A stretch of 64,000 bases of DNA from Candidatus Pantoea formicae (GTDB taxonomy: Bacteria; Pseudomonadota; Gammaproteobacteria; Enterobacterales; Enterobacteriaceae). Shown here piece after piece: positions 50,559-59,319 of this stretch. The notes below the pieces were generated by a model. It was not told the origin of the DNA, ran no database searches, and worked only from the letters and a program-made list of their open reading frames with translations. Every line of letters starts with the position of its first letter. The first letter of the stretch is position 1. A program made the translations under genes and the position numbers. Location of the stretch: the NCBI RefSeq assembly GCF_011752625.1, contig NZ_VWXD01000002.1:744001-808000 (forward strand), read 5' to 3'.

Positions 50559-51977
50559 ATGCACGTTATCGAACACCTCTATATTAATGGCGGTTTTGTT
50601 ACCCCTCTGGGCGACGAGTGGCTGGAGATTATCAAACCTGCCGATGGCAGCGTCATTGGTAAAGCGCGTCTGGCAAATGAACAAGATGCCGATCGTGCGA
50701 TTGCCGCCGCTCATGCAGCCTTTCCCGCTTTTTCTCGCACCTCGGTGACAGAGCGTATCACGCTGCTGGAGCAGATGTATGAGGCCGTAAAACGCTGTGA
50801 AACGGATCTGCACGCCGCCATCCTTGAAGAGTATGGCGCACCCTCTTCACGATCGCAGTGGATGGCAAGCTACCCAGCAGACGTCATTCTCCAGGTGATC
50901 GAGGAACTGAAAAAGTACCCATTTACCCAGCAAGCTGGGCGCGCCAGCGTCCAGATGTTACCCCTCGGCGTCGCCGGGCTGATTACCCCGTGGAACAGCA
51001 ACGCCGGCTTTATTTGCCATAAGCTGGCCACCGCGCTGGCAGCAGGTTGCACAACGGTGATCAAGCCCAGCGAGTTTAGCCTGTTACAGACTGAGGTGAT
51101 CACTCAGGCACTGCATCGCGCCGGATTGCCTGACGGCCTGTTCAATATCATCACCGGTCGCGGCGCTCAGGTCGGTGATGCAATTAGCCGCAGCCCGCAG
51201 GTGGCAAAAATTTCCTTCACCGGATCAACCACCACTGGCAAAGCCATCTTGCGCACCGCTGCCGAAACCTTCAAACGCGTCACGCTGGAGCTTGGCGGCA
51301 AATCACCGACGTTAATATTGCCGGATGCCGATGCCATTACCGCAGCAAAACTCGCGGTGCAGGCGGGATTTATTAATAGCGGACAAGCCTGCATTGCCGG
51401 CACGCGTATTTTGGTGCCTGAAGCCCGTAAAGCGGAGTTCGAACGTGCTTTGACCGCAGAAGTCGAGGCGCAACATTCCGGCGATCCCGCCGATGCCAGC
51501 ACCACCATTGGCCCGATGGTTAATGAGAAACAGTGGCAACGCGTGCAGCACTTTATCGCCCTCGGCGAACAGGAAGGTGCTCGCGTATTGACTGGGGGCC
51601 TGGGCCGCCCGGAGGGATTAAGCCGTGGCTGGTATATCAAGCCCACGCTGTTTAGCGATGTCACCCAGCAGATGCAGATAGCCCGCGAGGAGATCTTTGG
51701 TCCGGTGCTCAGCATCATCAGTTATCGGGACGAAGCCGAAGCGATTGCGATTGCCAACGACACCGAATATGGCCTGTCCGCACTGGTGATCGGCGCAGAT
51801 GAGCAGCATGCGCGTGCTGTGGGTGAACAAATCCTGGCGGGCCGTGTGATGATCAATACACTGGCACATGAGCCCCGAGCCCCATTTGGTGGCTTTGGTC
51901 ACTCTGGCATTGGCCGGGAAATGGGACCATGGGGCATCAGCGCCTTTCTGGAGCCACGCGCGGTGACAGTGGCCTGA
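50559..51977 (+). CDS. NAD(P)-dependent aldehyde dehydrogenase
   Basis: 472-residue soluble oxidoreductase that converts an aldehyde to the acid. Signatures: the cofactor region VAGLITPWNSNAGFICHK, the FTGSTTTGKAIL loop, the catalytic glutamate in TLELGGKSP, the catalytic cysteine in NSGQACIAGTR, and EEIFGPVLSIISY. The ATG at 50559 (MHVIEHLYING) follows AGGAGCAGAGTC; the open frame continues 25 codons upstream without support. Substrate unknown. The divergent LysR gene probably regulates it. Repeat copy D starts 33 bp past its stop. Confidence 0.92.
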   Translation: MHVIEHLYINGGFVTPLGDEWLEIIKPADGSVIGKARLANEQDADRAIAAAHAAFPAFSRTSVTERITLLEQMYEAVKRCETDLHAAILEEYGAPSSRSQWMASYPADVILQVIEELKKYPFTQQAGRASVQMLPLGVAGLITPWNSNAGFICHKLATALAAGCTTVIKPSEFSLLQTEVITQALHRAGLPDGLFNIITGRGAQVGDAISRSPQVAKISFTGSTTTGKAILRTAAETFKRVTLELGGKSPTLILPDADAITAAKLAVQAGFINSGQACIAGTRILVPEARKAEFERALTAEVEAQHSGDPADASTTIGPMVNEKQWQRVQHFIALGEQEGARVLTGGLGRPEGLSRGWYIKPTLFSDVTQQMQIAREEIFGPVLSIISYRDEAEAIAIANDTEYGLSALVIGADEQHARAVGEQILAGRVMINTLAHEPRAPFGGFGHSGIGREMGPWGISAFLEPRAVTVA

Positions 51978-52009
51978 GTTAAAAACATGGCCTGTCGTGT
52001 GTGCTTCAG

Positions 52010-52626
52010 GTGATAACGCAGTCTGCGTCAGTTAATCATGTGGTGATAATACAGTCTGATGCCACTCAGGGGCTCGTGGTACAGGTGATAACGCAGTCTG
52101 GTGCCGCTCTGGGGCTGGCTGTCCTCGCGCCGCTGACGCGGTGCCTTCACTTCACTCGTCAGCCTGACGGACCGGTGCAGACGGGACTTTCCCTGTCCCG
52201 GCTGCACCTTTCGCCAGCATCCATGCTGGCTCTCCTGGCTTCCTCATTTCGTTCAGCGCTGCGAAATACCAGCCCCAGAGCGGCCCCAGCCTGCTTGCTA
52301 ACATCTGTTTACGCTGTTGGAAAGGGCTCGATGGTGAAGACTTTAGCGCTTTTACTGCCACAAAGAGCAGCGTGTCTGAGACCATATCGCCTTTGCTTCT
52401 GCAAAGGGCACAGTGTCTGAGGCCACAGCGCCTCTGATGCTGCAGGGCTATTCGCAGCGCTGAGGCGGAGACGTTGTGCCAGGAGCCAGTCGCAGGGATG
52501 CGACAGGCAGTTCGGGTAGGCCATGGATGGCCGTACCCGAACGATCCGACCGGCACGACGTTGCAGCCGAGGGCACCGCGAAGCGGCGCGAGGACGGCCC
52601 GGCAGCAGCAGAGACGCTGCGGCCCA
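52010..52626 (+). repeat. Dispersed long repeat, copy D
   Basis: About 617 bp filling the gap between the convergent aldehyde dehydrogenase and dipZ genes. It opens with GTGATAACGCAG at 52010, a second unit at 52043 and a third at 52085 (42-bp step). The shared body follows, with the same hairpins and the GTCCTCGCGCCGCTGACGCG arm. Like copy C it has the extra TCTGAGGCCACAGCGCC-type unit. Its right end stops 30 bp before the dipZ terminator. It is more diverged from A than C is. Confidence 0.92.
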
Positions 52627-52655
52627 TACCCAAGCCCCAAAAACCCCAAAAAAAA

Positions 52656-52679
52656 GCTGCCATTATCATAAATGGCAGC
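52656..52679 (-). terminator. Intrinsic terminator of dipZ
   Basis: Stem GCTGCCATT / AATGGCAGC with loop ATCATA. On the minus strand it is followed by TTTTTTTTGGGG. It lies 63 bp past the dipZ stop codon. Confidence 0.88.
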
Positions 52680-52742
52680 CTCTATGGATTTGGATTTTAA
52701 CTGACAAACATGACGCCCAGAATGCACCCCTGATTCGCCAGC

Positions 52743-53933
52743 TTAAGCCCGTGCCTCTTTCAACAGCTGCTGAATCACCTGTTCCTGCTCGTCATAATTG
52801 CCTTCACCAAACGCGGTGTAACGCAACTGACCATGCGCATCGAAAATATAATGTGCGGGCCAGTATTGATTACCAAAGCGATTCCAGATGCTGTAATTAT
52901 TGTCCGCGACCACGGTGTAAGGCAGTTGCCACTGTTTGATGGCGCGGTTCACCGCTTTCTCATCCCGTTCCCACGGATACTCCGGGGTGTGAACACCGAC
53001 CACCACTAAACCTTCAGATTGATACTTATTGGCCCAATCACGTACATGCGGCAAGGTGTGCTGACAGTTAATACAGTCGTAGGTCCAGAAATCCACCAGC
53101 ACCACTTTGCCTTTTAACGTCTCAGGCGTCACCGGTGAACCGTTCAGCCATGCCGTACCCCCATCCAGAGAGGGCAGATCGCTGCGCGTTTTTGGCATCA
53201 CGACAGGTTCGAGGCGAGGTGTTGTTGTGGGCTGTGGCGCCCATTCACTAAGACGTTGTTCAAGATGCTGCGCAAACGCAGGGCCACTCTGCAACTGACC
53301 TTGTGTCCCGCTGGCAATCAACGCGACCGCAGCCAGCATGAAGCCTCCCGCCACCTGGCGCAAACGCGTGGTAAAAGCCAAACCCGGCCGTAATCGTGTG
53401 ACTAATCCCCTTCCAGCTACGTACAGCAACGCCAACATCAGTGCTGCACCACTGCCATAGGCTGCCAGCAAAAGGCCAACCGAGACAGTATCTTTACCCA
53501 CCACGGCCAGGCTGAGAATCGCACCCAGCACCGGCCCCGCACAGGGTGACCACAACATACCGGTCGCCAACCCCGCCAAAAATGCTGCCGTTAAACCGCG
53601 ACGGCGATTGCTGGCATTATTGATGCGATTGCCCAACGCCACAAAGGGTTGGGTAACATGCTGAGCAATACGCTTTGACAGCAATGTCAGCGCCGTTACC
53701 GCCAAAAAAGCCAACGCGATCCAACGTCCAGCCGCCGTAACACTGGCAACCCAATGGCTGGCTACTGTCACCAGCAGTGCGACGGAGGTGAACATCATCA
53801 CCATGCCGCTCAACAGTGCCAGCAACTGCCCTTTTTGACCGCGCACGCTGGCAAATACAAATGGAATTACAGGCAAGGTACAAGGACTGAGTAACGTCAA
53901 CATGCCTGCAAAGAAAGCAATAGTGAAAGACAT
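52743..53933 (-). CDS. DipZ-type thiol-disulfide protein (CcdA plus TlpA-like domain)
   Basis: 396-residue fusion. The N-terminal CcdA/DsbD-like membrane domain (about 1-205) has paired cysteines in SPCTLP (C18) and SPCAGP (C131), which carry electrons across the inner membrane. The periplasmic thioredoxin-like domain has DCINC (C287, C290) and WPAHYIFDAHG. It probably supplies reducing power to periplasmic thiols or peroxide-reducing partners. It is encoded 9 bp after a secreted hydrolase gene and is therefore co-transcribed. Similar DipZ proteins are known in actinobacteria and proteobacteria; the exact client is unknown. Confidence 0.88.
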   Translation of the reverse strand: MSFTIAFFAGMLTLLSPCTLPVIPFVFASVRGQKGQLLALLSGMVMMFTSVALLVTVASHWVASVTAAGRWIALAFLAVTALTLLSKRIAQHVTQPFVALGNRINNASNRRRGLTAAFLAGLATGMLWSPCAGPVLGAILSLAVVGKDTVSVGLLLAAYGSGAALMLALLYVAGRGLVTRLRPGLAFTTRLRQVAGGFMLAAVALIASGTQGQLQSGPAFAQHLEQRLSEWAPQPTTTPRLEPVVMPKTRSDLPSLDGGTAWLNGSPVTPETLKGKVVLVDFWTYDCINCQHTLPHVRDWANKYQSEGLVVVGVHTPEYPWERDEKAVNRAIKQWQLPYTVVADNNYSIWNRFGNQYWPAHYIFDAHGQLRYTAFGEGNYDEQEQVIQQLLKEARA

Positions 53934-53942
53934 ACGGCCTCC

Positions 53943-54695
53943 TTAATGGGCATTAACCGCAGCGGTGATTACACGTACCACGCTATCCGGCTGGCTCAAC
54001 ATCGACACATGACTCGCCGCGACTTCGCTCACTTGCGCATGGATTTTTTTCGCCATCGCCCGCTCTAGATCGGGGTTGATCATGCGATCCTGGCTGCTGA
54101 CCAAATACCAACTCGGCTTTTCCACCCAGGCTGCTTGCGTCACTTTGTCGCCAAAGGCGGCGGCACGGATGGGACCTTGCGTTACGGCGAGCAGCCGTTG
54201 CTGAGCGGGCTTAACATCTGGTGCGAAGTCTTGTGCCACCGCCGCCGGCGGTAATGTCAGGAATCCATCCGGGGTCTTGGTGATCCTCGCGCTGCCAGCC
54301 GGTGCCGGATAACTATCTGCCAGCTCAGCCGTGGATTGACCCTTATCAGGCGCAAAGGCGGCGATATAAACCAGCGCTTTGACCTTTTTGTCATGACCAG
54401 CTTCGGTGATCACCGTTCCCCCCCAAGAGTGACCGACCAGCACCACATCGCCATGTGCCTGAGCAATGGCACGTTGCGTGGCGGCGACATCATCTTGCAG
54501 GGAGGTGAGCGGCAGCTGTACAGCAATCACTTCATCATGTTTGGCCTGCAGCTGTGAGATAACACGATTCCAGCTACTGCCATCGGCAAATGCGCCGTGG
54601 ACCAGCACAACCGAGTGCAGACTTTCAGCCTGCGCGAAAGGGGCAACTGAGAGTGCCAGCAGCGTGGCGGAAAAGAGGTGAGACAAAGTTTTCAT
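53943..54695 (-). CDS. Secreted alpha/beta hydrolase
   Basis: 250-residue protein with a signal peptide (MKTLSHLFSATLLALSVAPFAQA). The oxyanion-loop region VVLVHGAFADGSSW, the nucleophile elbow VLVGHSWGG (Ser) and a C-terminal ASHVSML histidine complete an esterase-type triad. It is first in a two-gene unit with dipZ. A TGTATCT...ACACATACA element lies about 106-132 bp upstream and is shared with the DUF6130 unit, suggesting control by the adjacent two-component system. Substrate unknown. Confidence 0.87.
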   Translation of the reverse strand: MKTLSHLFSATLLALSVAPFAQAESLHSVVLVHGAFADGSSWNRVISQLQAKHDEVIAVQLPLTSLQDDVAATQRAIAQAHGDVVLVGHSWGGTVITEAGHDKKVKALVYIAAFAPDKGQSTAELADSYPAPAGSARITKTPDGFLTLPPAAVAQDFAPDVKPAQQRLLAVTQGPIRAAAFGDKVTQAAWVEKPSWYLVSSQDRMINPDLERAMAKKIHAQVSEVAASHVSMLSQPDSVVRVITAAVNAH

Positions 54696-54800
54696 AGGAA
54701 CCTCGTGACAGTGGTTAAAAGGCTGCGTGCTTTAGCAGTGCGCTCATTTAACCAGGCTGATGTGTTCACGAAGTGTCTGATACCGCTCGTTTTGTCAGTC

Positions 54801-54827
54801 TGTATGTGTACGGGCGGCGCAGATACA
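54801..54827 (-). promoter_or_regulatory. Shared element upstream of the hydrolase-dipZ unit
   Basis: On the minus strand this reads TGTATCT, then about 11 bases (GCGCCGCCCGT), then ACACATACA. The same two blocks occur at 58515-58539 before the DUF6130 unit. The outer TGTAT/ATACA halves are inverted. It is a likely site for the cluster's OmpR-type regulator. Confidence 0.55.
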
Positions 54828-54832
54828 TAAGG

Positions 54833-56143
54833 CTACAAATCGGTTTGCTGCAGAGTGATGTGCGCGTCGAGCCCGCCTTCCGCCCGATTGGATAAATGCA
54901 GCGTGCCAGACATCTGACTCACCAACTGCGTGGCGATCGCCAAACCCAACCCGGTGCCGCCGGTGTGACGATTACGCGAACTCTCGACACGATAGAAAGG
55001 TTCCAGCACCGCCTGCAGTTCCGCTTCAGGAATGCCTGGGCCGTTATCCACTACGTGAATCTCTACCCGATCCCCTTGCGGCGCGCTCAACTCAACGCCC
55101 GCTTCGCTACCAAACTTCAGCGCATTATCAATCAGATTGGTCATGATGCGACGCAGCGCCTGTGGCCTGACGGCAAAAGTGTCTCTGCCATGACAGGAGG
55201 TGAAAGTCACGGCTTTACCAATGTCCTGATAGTCGCAGGCAATACTGTCGAGAAACGCATTCAGACTGACGACCTGCCGCGCCTCCTCCAGCACTTCCGA
55301 TGAGCGTGCATAGGCAATGCCTTCTCGTACTAAGCGGCTCATATTATCGAGATCGCCCAGTAACTTATCGCGTAGCTCTGGCTGTTCTGACATCTCCACG
55401 CGCAGTTTCATGCGGGTAATCGGCGTTTGCAGATCGTGGGAGATCGCCGCCAGAATCTGGGCTCGCTCTTTGAGATAATCCTGGATGCGCGTCTGCATCG
55501 CATTGAACGCACGTGCCGCCTGCTGCACTTCATCTGGACCACTTTCTGGCATCAGTTGTGCAGTGTTGGAAGCCGGCTTTAAGCCCTCGACAGCCTGAGT
55601 AAAACGCATAAAGGGTCGCACGACCTGACGCACCGCCAGCCAGGCGCAACAGAGCAATAACAGCAGTTGGCCAACCAATACCACCGGTAGCCAGCGCGCA
55701 ATGGCGGGCATACGCGGCCAGAGATCGAGCGTCAACGGCGCGCCATCGTGTAACGTTAAATGCACCTGAATATGCTCACGCGGGCCAGGAATGGCGTGAA
55801 TACTCATTTGATAGCGTCCGCCCAGGCTCTCCTGTAATGAACGGACGGCATCCCGCGCACGCCAGCTACTGGGATAAGGGCCAGGCAAACCTTTTGATAA
55901 TTCGTAGCGATAGTTACCGCGCTCCAGTTTTGCCAGCCAACCGGGGCGCTCTGCCGCGGGTAAACGATCAAGAATCGCGACACTGGTCGCCACATCATAT
56001 TCGAGATTGCCGAGCATCACGGTTTTGGCACTGCTCATGCGCTCGATCATCAAGCTGACTAAGGTGGTGGCATTCGCCAGCAACAAACCACCCAGTACGA
56101 TAATCAGCAGGCGCGCCAGTAACGATCGCGGCCACAGCTTCAT
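54833..56143 (-). CDS. Sensor histidine kinase of the envelope cluster
   Basis: 436-residue inner-membrane kinase. TM1 is at about 10-28, a periplasmic sensor of about 120 residues follows, and TM2 lies at about 152-171. A HAMP domain (AVRQVVRPFMRFTQAVEGL), a HisKA domain with the phospho-histidine in ISHDLQTPITRMKL (H236) and an ATPase domain (LIDNALKFGSEAG, VVDNGPGIPEAEL, GGTGLGLAIA) complete it. It overlaps the regulator gene by four bases (ATGA). It resembles EnvZ/OmpR-group kinases; the signal is unknown. Confidence 0.94.
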   Translation of the reverse strand: MKLWPRSLLARLLIIVLGGLLLANATTLVSLMIERMSSAKTVMLGNLEYDVATSVAILDRLPAAERPGWLAKLERGNYRYELSKGLPGPYPSSWRARDAVRSLQESLGGRYQMSIHAIPGPREHIQVHLTLHDGAPLTLDLWPRMPAIARWLPVVLVGQLLLLLCCAWLAVRQVVRPFMRFTQAVEGLKPASNTAQLMPESGPDEVQQAARAFNAMQTRIQDYLKERAQILAAISHDLQTPITRMKLRVEMSEQPELRDKLLGDLDNMSRLVREGIAYARSSEVLEEARQVVSLNAFLDSIACDYQDIGKAVTFTSCHGRDTFAVRPQALRRIMTNLIDNALKFGSEAGVELSAPQGDRVEIHVVDNGPGIPEAELQAVLEPFYRVESSRNRHTGGTGLGLAIATQLVSQMSGTLHLSNRAEGGLDAHITLQQTDL

Positions 56144-56880
56144 TCATGCGCCTCTTTAATGATCACCGGTGCAGCCAGCACATAGCCTTCGCTGCGCACC
56201 GTTTTCAGGTAGGCGGGCTCACGCGCATCATCTCGCAGGCGCTGGCGTAAGCGGCTGACCAGCAGATCAATGGATCGCTCGAACAGCTCAGCATCGCGCC
56301 CCTGAGTCAGATTCAGCAGTTGGTCTCGGTTCAATACCCGCTGTGGGTGATCGAGAAACACGCGCAGCAGGCGGTATTCAGCCCCACTCAATGCCACGAT
56401 TACCCCTTCTTGATCAATGAGATGTCGTGCTGAGGTATCTAATTGCCAGTCACCAAAAGCGATAATGCGACCGACCTCAGTAATTTGCAGATTAGGCGGC
56501 AAGGCGCGGGTGCGACGCAGAATGGCTTTGATGCGCGCCAGCAGTTCGCGGGCGACAAAGGGTTTAATCAGGTAATCATCCGCGCCCATCTCCAGGCCGA
56601 GAATGCGGTCAGTATCCTCGCTGCGGGCGGTGAGCATCAGAATCGGCAGGTTTCGCTGGGTATCACTACGTAGCTGGCGGCACAGCGTCAGGCCATCATC
56701 GCCTGGCATCATGATATCGAGGATCACCAAGTCGATAGCATTCGCCGCTAACATGGCGCGCATTTCACGGCCATTGGCGGCGCCCGTGGCACGATAGCCT
56801 GACTTGATCAGGTAATCGGTAATCAGTTCACGGATATCCCGGTCATCATCGACGACCAGGATGTGATCAATGTGCTCCAA
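56140..56880 (-). CDS. OmpR-family response regulator of the envelope cluster
   Basis: 246-residue regulator: receiver domain with acidic pocket DDD (11-13), phospho-acceptor D55 in LVILDIMMPGDDG and the lysine in DYLIKPF, then a C-terminal winged helix (LSGAEYRLLRVFLDHPQRVLNRDQLL, FERSIDLLVSRLRQRL). AGGAGG precedes the ATG. It is co-transcribed with the kinase. A terminator separates it from the upstream hydrolase gene, so it has its own promoter in 56881-56912 or relies on read-through. Confidence 0.95.
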   Translation of the reverse strand: MEHIDHILVVDDDRDIRELITDYLIKSGYRATGAANGREMRAMLAANAIDLVILDIMMPGDDGLTLCRQLRSDTQRNLPILMLTARSEDTDRILGLEMGADDYLIKPFVARELLARIKAILRRTRALPPNLQITEVGRIIAFGDWQLDTSARHLIDQEGVIVALSGAEYRLLRVFLDHPQRVLNRDQLLNLTQGRDAELFERSIDLLVSRLRQRLRDDAREPAYLKTVRSEGYVLAAPVIIKEAHE

Positions 56881-56912
56881 AACAACCTCCTGTTTTCAAC
56901 CTACGCAAAAAA

Positions 56913-56934
56913 GACCGGCATCATTGAGCCGGTC
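56913..56934 (-). terminator. Terminator after the epoxide-hydrolase-like gene
   Basis: Stem GACCGGC / GCCGGTC with an 8-base loop. On the minus strand it is followed by TTTTTTGC. It lies 14 bp past that gene's stop codon and upstream of the response-regulator start. Confidence 0.88.
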
Positions 56935-56948
56935 CTAAAAAAGCGTTT

Positions 56949-57944
56949 TTACAGCGCAGCGGCATCGACCACTGCTTTAACAAATTCCTGCGGATCTTCC
57001 GCTGGCGGGTTATGCCCAATATTGCCGGTAAAAGTACGATGCTCATATTTGCCACTGAACTTGGCGCGATACGCTTGAGGTGCCGGGTGTGGCGCACCGT
57101 TGTTATCCCCTTCAATGGTAATCGTTGGCACGCTAATTACCGGTAATGTGGCTAACTTTTTCTCATAAGCATCATACTTTTGCTCGCCTTTTTCCAGGCC
57201 AAGGCGCCAGCGATAGTTGCTGATGGTCACCGCCACCTGATCCGGATTATCCAGTGCTTTAGCGCTCACGTTGAACGTGGCATCACTAAATTTCCAGCCC
57301 GGCGAGGCTTGCTGCCAAATCAGTTTGGCAAAATCATGGGTGTTTTTCGCGTAGCCCTGCTCGCCACGCTCTGTGGCAAAGTAGAATTGATACCACCATT
57401 GCAGCTCAGCCTGCGGTGGTAAGGCCTTTTTACCCACATCCTGACTGCTGATCAGATAGCCACTCACCGACACCAGCGACTTGACGCGCTCCGGCCACAA
57501 CGCGGCGACAATATCCGCCGTGCGCGCACCCCAGTCAAAGCCACCGAATACCGCCTGTTTGATGCCTAGCGCATCCATCAGCGCCACGGTATCGGCGGCC
57601 AATGCTGAAGGCTGGCCGTTACGCGGGGTTTTATCGGAGAGGAAACGCGTACTGCCATATCCGCGCAGATAAGGCACGATGACACGATAGCCCTTAGCCG
57701 CCAACTGCGGTGCAACGTTGGCATAGCTTTGGATGTCATACGGCCAGCCATGCAGCAGAATAATGGCCTGCCCATCGCGAGGGCCAATATCGACGTAACC
57801 GACATTCAGCACGCCCGCTTTCACTTGATGGAGGGTGTTAAAGGCAGCTGCGTAATCCGCTTCGGTTGAAGTAGCAGCAAAAGCAGTGGTTGTGGCGGTT
57901 AACACCAGCGCAGCCAGCAGAGATTGACGGAAGATATTTTTCAT
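56949..57944 (-). CDS. Secreted alpha/beta hydrolase, epoxide-hydrolase-like
   Basis: 331-residue protein with a signal peptide (MKNIFRQSLLAALVLTATTTAFA). It has the oxyanion motif LLHGWPYD and the nucleophile elbow FGGFDWGARTA, where Asp replaces Ser as in epoxide hydrolases and haloalkane dehalogenases. A cap domain contains ISNYRWRLGLEKGEQKYD, and the catalytic histidine lies in NIGHNPPAEDP. It is co-transcribed with the DUF6130 gene 18 bp upstream. Export of this enzyme type is uncommon; a role in detoxifying a reactive compound outside the cytoplasm is inferred. Confidence 0.88.
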   Translation of the reverse strand: MKNIFRQSLLAALVLTATTTAFAATSTEADYAAAFNTLHQVKAGVLNVGYVDIGPRDGQAIILLHGWPYDIQSYANVAPQLAAKGYRVIVPYLRGYGSTRFLSDKTPRNGQPSALAADTVALMDALGIKQAVFGGFDWGARTADIVAALWPERVKSLVSVSGYLISSQDVGKKALPPQAELQWWYQFYFATERGEQGYAKNTHDFAKLIWQQASPGWKFSDATFNVSAKALDNPDQVAVTISNYRWRLGLEKGEQKYDAYEKKLATLPVISVPTITIEGDNNGAPHPAPQAYRAKFSGKYEHRTFTGNIGHNPPAEDPQEFVKAVVDAAAL

Positions 57945-57962
57945 GATGTTTTCCTCAAATAA

Positions 57963-58424
57963 TCAATGATGTGCAGCTTGCGCAGGCACGATAAAGTTAA
58001 TGGTTTTACTTTCGATAGGCTTGTGCGTTGGATCGGCGAGGATAATCGTCACCTTGTGCGGCCCTGCGGGCAGTCCAACCAAAATAATCGGTTCACCGCT
58101 GGTATCCGCCCAATGCCACGGGTTGTTATCAACGATCACGTGAATATGGCCGATGCGAGGTGTCACCTTCAGCGCCTCGGGGCCGAAAACCGGCTCAATG
58201 CGCAGGTTTTCAGCGCGATATTGAATGAACACCGCCCCCTTGCGCAGCGGACCCGCTAACGGCGCGTCAACAATCAATTTTGCTGGTGGCTGTGGATTTT
58301 CCAGTGGGGCAACAGCGGCAGGCCCCAAGACTTCTGCGGCACTTAAATCCCCCAGACGCTCTGCCCACGCACAGGTGGCGGATGCGCCCATCAGTAACGA
58401 TGAAATCAGCACTCTGGTGAACAT
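57963..58424 (-). CDS. Exported DUF6130 protein
   Basis: 153-residue protein with a signal peptide (MFTRVLISSLLMGASATCAWA). The mature domain looks like a single beta-sandwich: AKLIVDAPLAGPLRKGAVFI, GHIHVIVDNNPWHWADTSGE, LPAGPHKVTIILADPTHKPI, and a His-rich end (AQAAHH). His and Trp residues in the middle could bind metal. DUF6130 is family recognition without a known function. It is first in its operon with the epoxide-hydrolase-like gene; the shared TGTATCT element lies about 91-125 bp upstream. Confidence 0.8.
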   Translation of the reverse strand: MFTRVLISSLLMGASATCAWAERLGDLSAAEVLGPAAVAPLENPQPPAKLIVDAPLAGPLRKGAVFIQYRAENLRIEPVFGPEALKVTPRIGHIHVIVDNNPWHWADTSGEPIILVGLPAGPHKVTIILADPTHKPIESKTINFIVPAQAAHH

Positions 58425-58514
58425 GGTGTTGTCTCCTCAGACAGGGTTGATGTGTATAGAAGACCACGCCAATGTATAGGCGATGTTTGCAGAACAACGG
58501 GTTATGCAACGGGA

Positions 58515-58549
58515 TGTATGTGTGTAGCGGGGAGATACAGTGAGATACA
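58515..58549 (-). promoter_or_regulatory. Shared element upstream of the DUF6130 unit
   Basis: On the minus strand: TGTATCT, nine bases, ACACATACA, with a second TGTATCT four bases further upstream. It matches the element at 54801-54827 in both blocks and in distance from the start codon. Confidence 0.55.
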
Positions 58550-58601
58550 AAAAGGTGACAAGAATGAGAATGACACAGGAGAATGAGTGTTTTTATCTCA
58601 A

Positions 58602-59006
58602 TTAATATTTCATCCTGAACGCTTCAGCCATCATGCCAATCTTGTGCATGTTATTGTTGTTACGTGCCATTTTATGTGCTTCCGGCTTTAGGATGATGAT
58701 CAACAGATAGGCACTCATATCGATTGCGCCCTGGCAATAGACGAGATGAGCTTGATCGCTGGTTCGCTTAAATTGACGTAAAAAATGAGGAAAGGGGAAA
58801 TGGCTATCGGCAAGGTGGATGTGAGCCACGCATTCTTGTTTGACTAGAGGGTAGGTACGGTCATCATCATAGGGTGCATCCCGACCAAAAGTATCTGGCA
58901 ACACACCATCCTGTTTATAGGAACGAAAATCTTCTGATAAATCATCAAGCTCTTGGTGGCTCAACTGCTCTCTAATGATTGATGATTTGAATATCCTTAT
59001 GCTCAT
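58602..59006 (-). CDS. yafO: YafO-family mRNA interferase toxin
   Basis: 134-residue ribosome-dependent endoribonuclease toxin, closely matching E. coli YafO (132): LDDLSEDFRSYKQDGVLPDTFGRDAPYDD, ECVAHIHLADSHFPFP, AHLVYCQGAIDMSAYLLIIILKPE and the HKIGMMAEAFRMKY end. It is full length with no visible damage, so probably active. It overlaps the antitoxin gene by four bases (ATGA). Unlike in E. coli, dinB is not beside it. Confidence 0.94.
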   Translation of the reverse strand: MSIRIFKSSIIREQLSHQELDDLSEDFRSYKQDGVLPDTFGRDAPYDDDRTYPLVKQECVAHIHLADSHFPFPHFLRQFKRTSDQAHLVYCQGAIDMSAYLLIIILKPEAHKMARNNNNMHKIGMMAEAFRMKY

Positions 59007-59296
59007 TCCTTGAACTCAGTGAGATCCTTGTCGTCGAGGTCGTGAAGTAGTCTCTGCCCATCTTCAGCAATGGTGCGTAAACGTTCAGCCGTAGGTCTAA
59101 AGCGCGCTGTGGTATGTAAACGGCCTTGCTTCTCTTCTAATAGATCAATCAACTCCTCAAAAACCTTAGCGCTGACCATGTACCCAGCAGGTCGATTGTT
59201 TGAAAGTACGGCAACCGGCTCATCGATAAAATACTTGGCAGGGTTTTTTCTCAACTCTGTGATGTTAATTGATTTTTCTGCAAGAATGCGTTCCAT
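59003..59296 (-). CDS. yafN: YafN-family antitoxin (Phd/YefM type)
   Basis: 97-residue antitoxin. The N-terminal DNA-binding half (RILAEKSINITELRKNPAKYF, VLSNNRPAGYMVSAKVFEEL) matches E. coli YafN strongly. The acidic C-terminal half (ARFRPTAERLRTIAEDG to LTEFKE) binds and neutralises YafO. It is first in the two-gene operon with GGAGTG before the ATG. A palindrome at 59320-59337 is the likely autoregulatory site. Confidence 0.94.
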   Translation of the reverse strand: MERILAEKSINITELRKNPAKYFIDEPVAVLSNNRPAGYMVSAKVFEELIDLLEEKQGRLHTTARFRPTAERLRTIAEDGQRLLHDLDDKDLTEFKE

Positions 59297-59319
59297 TTTT
59301 CACTCCTGATACATGAGAA

